A DNA stretch of 64,000 nucleotides from Chimonanthus salicifolius (taxonomy: Eukaryota > Streptophyta > Magnoliopsida > Laurales > Calycanthaceae), in assembly GCA_013350335.1 (NCBI GenBank), contig CM023542.1, positions 682,001 through 746,000 of the forward strand, given 5' to 3'. Shown here one piece after another: positions 61,237 through 64,000 of the stretch. The position numbers and the translations under genes were made by a program. A model generated the notes under the pieces. The model saw nothing but the letters and a program-made list of their open reading frames with translations. It was not told the origin of the DNA and did not search any database. How positions within the stretch are numbered: the first letter of the stretch is position 1; every line of letters begins with the position of its first letter.

Positions 61237-62803
61237 AAATGCCATGCAGTGTTCTTTTGATTTAGTAGGCTTTGGCTGAGTTCTTTTGCGGGAATTGATG
61301 TTGGTCTGTTCTGTGGCAGCTGGAAGGATGTGTCTTAAACTGTTATTATGTATTGTAGTATAATTTTGGTTCCAGGCCACTCACTTGCTGGGCCTGTGTC
61401 ATTATATATTCCTTTTTGGAATTAGTCAAATGTTTCTATAGAAATAAAACTGGAAATGGGACTGTTGTTTCATTTGTGTTCTTATTAGTCTAGAGCTAAT
61501 GCAATGGACCATGAATAAATCTTCTGTCAAATAGAACAGCAGGATGCATGAATCTTCTACCTGTAGGTTTCAATCTGTGATTACTGTTCAATCTTCTACC
61601 AGAAGCCATTTCCATTTCTTCATTAATAACAATTTTTTCTTTTGCAGTATGCCATATTGTGAAGAACTATATTGCTCATCTGCTGAACACGAGAGTTCCT
61701 TTAATCCTAGGTAAATCTACAAATTTAAATATTAATTTTGTCCTTGCTGATTGACATCCAACGATACAACCATGGCGACACCAGTTTCCCATACTCATCA
61801 TCATCATCATCAGCCAAAATCCCCTCTATTTGGGGTTGGCTTTACGATTTCTTTTTTCTCTAGTTTCCAGTGCTGTCCTGTAATATTCTTCTAATATGTG
61901 TAATTTATGTATTTAGAATATGGATTGGCACTTGAGTTCCTTTTCTTGATCCTGTTGTTTCCACATCAACTAGGATTATTTTTCATGATAGAGACATGTT
62001 ACCTATTTACTATTTCTCATTAAACTCAATTTAGTAAGATACATTGAACAACTTCTTGAAATCTTCTTTTGCTGATTGTGTTTTGTGATTTTTAATCAGG
62101 ATACTTCTTTTATGTTGACTTGGTGCAAGTTTGGGATATGAGACCATATATGGTCTAGGAAAGTAGACTACTTTTTGGATCTTAGCATCTATGTGAAGTG
62201 CTCTTTTCAATATAGGATTTGCATAATCATTTGATTTTAAACTGGTTTCTTTCTTGTGAATTACGAAGTTACCTTTCAAAAAAAAGGATTATTTTTTCTT
62301 TCCAAGGGAAATGAAACCCAAACTTTGGTGGTTGACAACAGCTGTTGTTGCAGGCGATGGTGACAGATGAAGAGGAATGTTTTTTTATTTTTGTCAAGAA
62401 ATGGATGCTACTACATGATGTGAAGAAGAGCAATGCTTGTTTGTCCTTTTTTTTTCCTTCTCTTTTTCTTCTTTCATTTTTTTTTTTTTTCGAGTTTCAC
62501 TTTGCTTGTTTTACTTTCAGCTTTTGCATAATGATTGATCTGTTTCATCTTGGTCTTGTGTGGTTGCATATGTTGTATATTGATAAGAGCAGTTTTCGTG
62601 ATAATACAACATTAACTTTTGTATTTTATTTATGTCAAAAGATGGTGTTACTGTGACATGCTAATTAAAAACATTGAATTTTATTTTAGGTATTTGGGGA
62701 GGAAAAGGTCAAGGCAAATCATTCCAGACTGAGCTTATTTTTCAGGCTATGGGAATTGAACCAATCATTATGTCTGCTGGGGAACTGGAATCAGAGAGAG
62801 CAG
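58023..62803 (+). CDS. rubisco-activase-like AAA+ ATPase, 5' part (continues past window)
   Basis: This is a nuclear gene for a plastid AAA+ ATPase of the rubisco-activase-like group (relative of Arabidopsis At1g73110); it is distinct from true rubisco activase and its function is unknown. Visible exons: 58023-58386, 59658-59743, 60060-60069, 61648-61710 and 62690-62803, all GT-AG with matching phases, giving 212 codons. The N-terminus is Ser- and Arg-rich, like a transit peptide. Core motifs: SEQSSWEAKDSEGRDYLYRL, GIIDDLFVGNFLGRDSDIVF, LQGDYYIAPVFM, then the microexon DKI, VCHIVKNYIAHLLNTRVP, and the Walker A IWGGKGQGKSFQTEL followed by IMSAGELESERA. The third exon is only 10 nt. The ATG at 58023 is the first one; frame above it has none. 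Walker B and the rest lie beyond the window, across an intron carrying a copia element. Confidence 0.93.
58387..59657. other. intron 1 of the rubisco-activase-like gene
   Basis: Contains a (TC)n run at 59545-59571. Sequence around 58600-59100 is balanced in composition and may be an old insertion, but I recognise no element. Confidence 0.5.
59545..59571. repeat. (TC)n microsatellite
   Basis: A TC run of about 13 units in intron 1. Confidence 0.95.
60480..61060 (-). mobile_element. LINE fragment in intron 3
   Basis: On the minus strand, LCKWSWRFSREREALWRKVL and VARYQ (60893-60750) match the segment after the LINE reverse transcriptase (compare KWLWRFASKREALWRKVLVA in the LINE at 5600). Stops and frame changes are present. 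Borders are approximate. Confidence 0.75.
61201..61233. repeat. (TA)n microsatellite in intron 3
   Basis: A TA run of about 16 units. Confidence 0.95.
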
Positions 62804-62951
62804 GTATAATAGAACGTCTGGGATTTTCCTGAATGTATGCCTAGATTCTTGTAGCAATGCCATTTGAAGTTGGTGGGAAATCTCTCAATTGTCATTTAGT
62901 TGTTTATATTGTGAAATGTTGTACTTATTGGCTATTTGATGGGGATTTTTG

Positions 62952-63246
62952 TGTTCCTATACCAACACCATTGTCCTTTAGATGTCATTGCTATCTTTCA
63001 TAAACATTGAATAGCAAGGAGAAAAGAAAGTAATGGAGGAAAAAGGAAGAATTGAGAGAGAGTATTTTTTTGCGTATTTTTATTCCTTGTATTTTCAACA
63101 AAGAGGACACATTTATATATAGAGTACCTGCAGCTAATTAAGGCGACGGAAAAGAAAAGGACAATTTACAATGCATGACAACCAAAAATCAACTATAAAA
63201 CACACTTTTAAATTGTGAATTGTGAAAAATACTCCATATCTATACA
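62952..63246 (-). mobile_element. copia 3' LTR
   Basis: On the minus strand the sequence TGTATAGATATGGAG begins right after a polypurine tract (AACTTGAGGGAGAG, 63261-63247). It ends near GGTATAGGAACACA at about 62952. Length is about 295 bp. A TATATATAAATG inside it is a promoter-like box. The far border is my estimate. Confidence 0.6.
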
Positions 63247-64000
63247 CTCTCCCTCAAGTTGGTGCAAAGATATCGATTAAGCCTAGCTTGCTCAAGACGT
63301 CATGAAATTGTGACTGAGATATGACCTTGGTGAAAATATCAACAAGTTGATCTTTGGTTTGTAAATAAGGAGTGAGAATATGACAAAAAAAATGTGATGA
63401 CAAAGTGACAATCAACTTCAATATGCTTTTTGCGCTCATGGAACACAAGGTTGGATGCAATGTTGATTGCGACTTGATTATTGCTGAACATCAATAATGA
63501 TCCAGAGGAGGCAATATCCAACTCGGCTTGCTGGAGCTATAGTCATTTACATGCAGTATTGGCCATGGTACAATATTTAGCCTTTTCACTAGAATGGGCA
63601 ACAACAGTTTTTTTCTCGATATGCCAAGAGACTAGATGAGATCCTAAGAAAATGAAATAGCTGGTGGTTGAGAGACGGTCGTAAAAACCAACCCAATCAT
63701 CATCTGAGTAACCTTGAATGAGCATTTGAGACTAATGTTTATAGATCAAGCCTCATCCAAGGTGAACTTTATGATAGCAAAGGATAAGAAAAATAGCTTG
63801 AAGATGGGCATCACGTGGGGCAGACATAAATTGATTAACCACTCCAGTAGCATAGGATGAATCTAGTCGAGTGATGGTTAGATAAATAAGTTTGTCCACT
63901 AGTTTCTGATAAAATGTGGAGTCATATAGGGGGGGTCCCATTTGAAGTAGAAATTTTAGTATTGACATCAAGAGGAGTGTCTGCTTGCTTGCATTCCTGA
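63247..64000 (-). mobile_element. Ty1/copia pol, RT end and RNase H (cut by window edge)
   Basis: On the minus strand the order is: FYQKLVDKLIYLTITRLDSS (end of RT), GYSDDDWVGFYDRLSTTSYF and VAHSSEKAKYCTMA (RNase H), FSNNQVAINIASNLVFHERK, and finally DQLVDIFTKVISQSQF with LSKLGLIDIFAPT and a stop at 63254. It is antisense in the intron of the rubisco-activase-like gene. A few frame changes are present, so it is probably inactive, though its motifs are well kept. Confidence 0.85.

Overview
The window is nuclear DNA of a flowering plant. Evidence: split genes with GT-AG introns and Arabidopsis-like family members (OS9, AVT6, GATL, DUF760, 3-hydroxyisobutyrate dehydrogenase-like, DUF1644, rubisco-activase-like), AT-rich spacers, and many plant transposon types (LINE, copia, gypsy, TRIM, hAT-like MITEs, Stowaway). 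The clade cannot be fixed by eye. Nothing prokaryotic, organellar or viral was seen.

Layout. 1-9583: an OS9-type ER lectin gene (+). Its first exon lies left of the window and one 6.2-kb intron is filled with a hAT-like MITE, a 150-bp tandem duplication and a dead LINE. 12245-12666: a MITE made of CGATAT words. 13510-14965: an AVT6-type vacuolar amino acid transporter (+) with a one-base frameshift. 17890-18268: a MITE with long inverted repeats. 19956-21023: an intronless GATL glycosyltransferase (-) with a TATA box. 22715-23139: a Stowaway MITE. 23640-24218: a UGT73-type glycosyltransferase pseudogene (-). 25290-31494: a five-exon plastid DUF760 gene (-) whose introns hold a LINE piece and a 639-bp MITE.

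31215-48649 is the most striking part: a recent direct tandem duplication of about 8.6-8.8 kb. Each unit carries a 3-hydroxyisobutyrate dehydrogenase-like gene (-) with gypsy remnants. The proximal copy (A) has lost its ATG and carries a frameshift; the distal copy (B) is open throughout. The left breakpoint is inside exon 1 of the DUF760 gene, so unit B starts with an orphan piece of that exon. The junction shows GTGT microhomology.

48650-52000 holds a tiny TRIM-like element, a copia end with LTR, and a LINE RNase H tail. 52010-52930 is a DUF1644 zinc-finger gene (-), probably with a far-upstream 5' UTR exon near 56.2 kb. Head-to-head with it, 58023-62803 is the 5' part of a nuclear rubisco-activase-like AAA+ gene (+), with a 10-nt microexon and a copia element inserted antisense in the intron that runs off the window.

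The genes are unrelated housekeeping genes and form no pathway. Their introns and spacers are shaped by transposons and by local duplication. No wholly new biological system was found. The points most worth checking are the duplication with its decaying copy, the microexon, and the set of word-rich MITEs with 8-bp target duplications.
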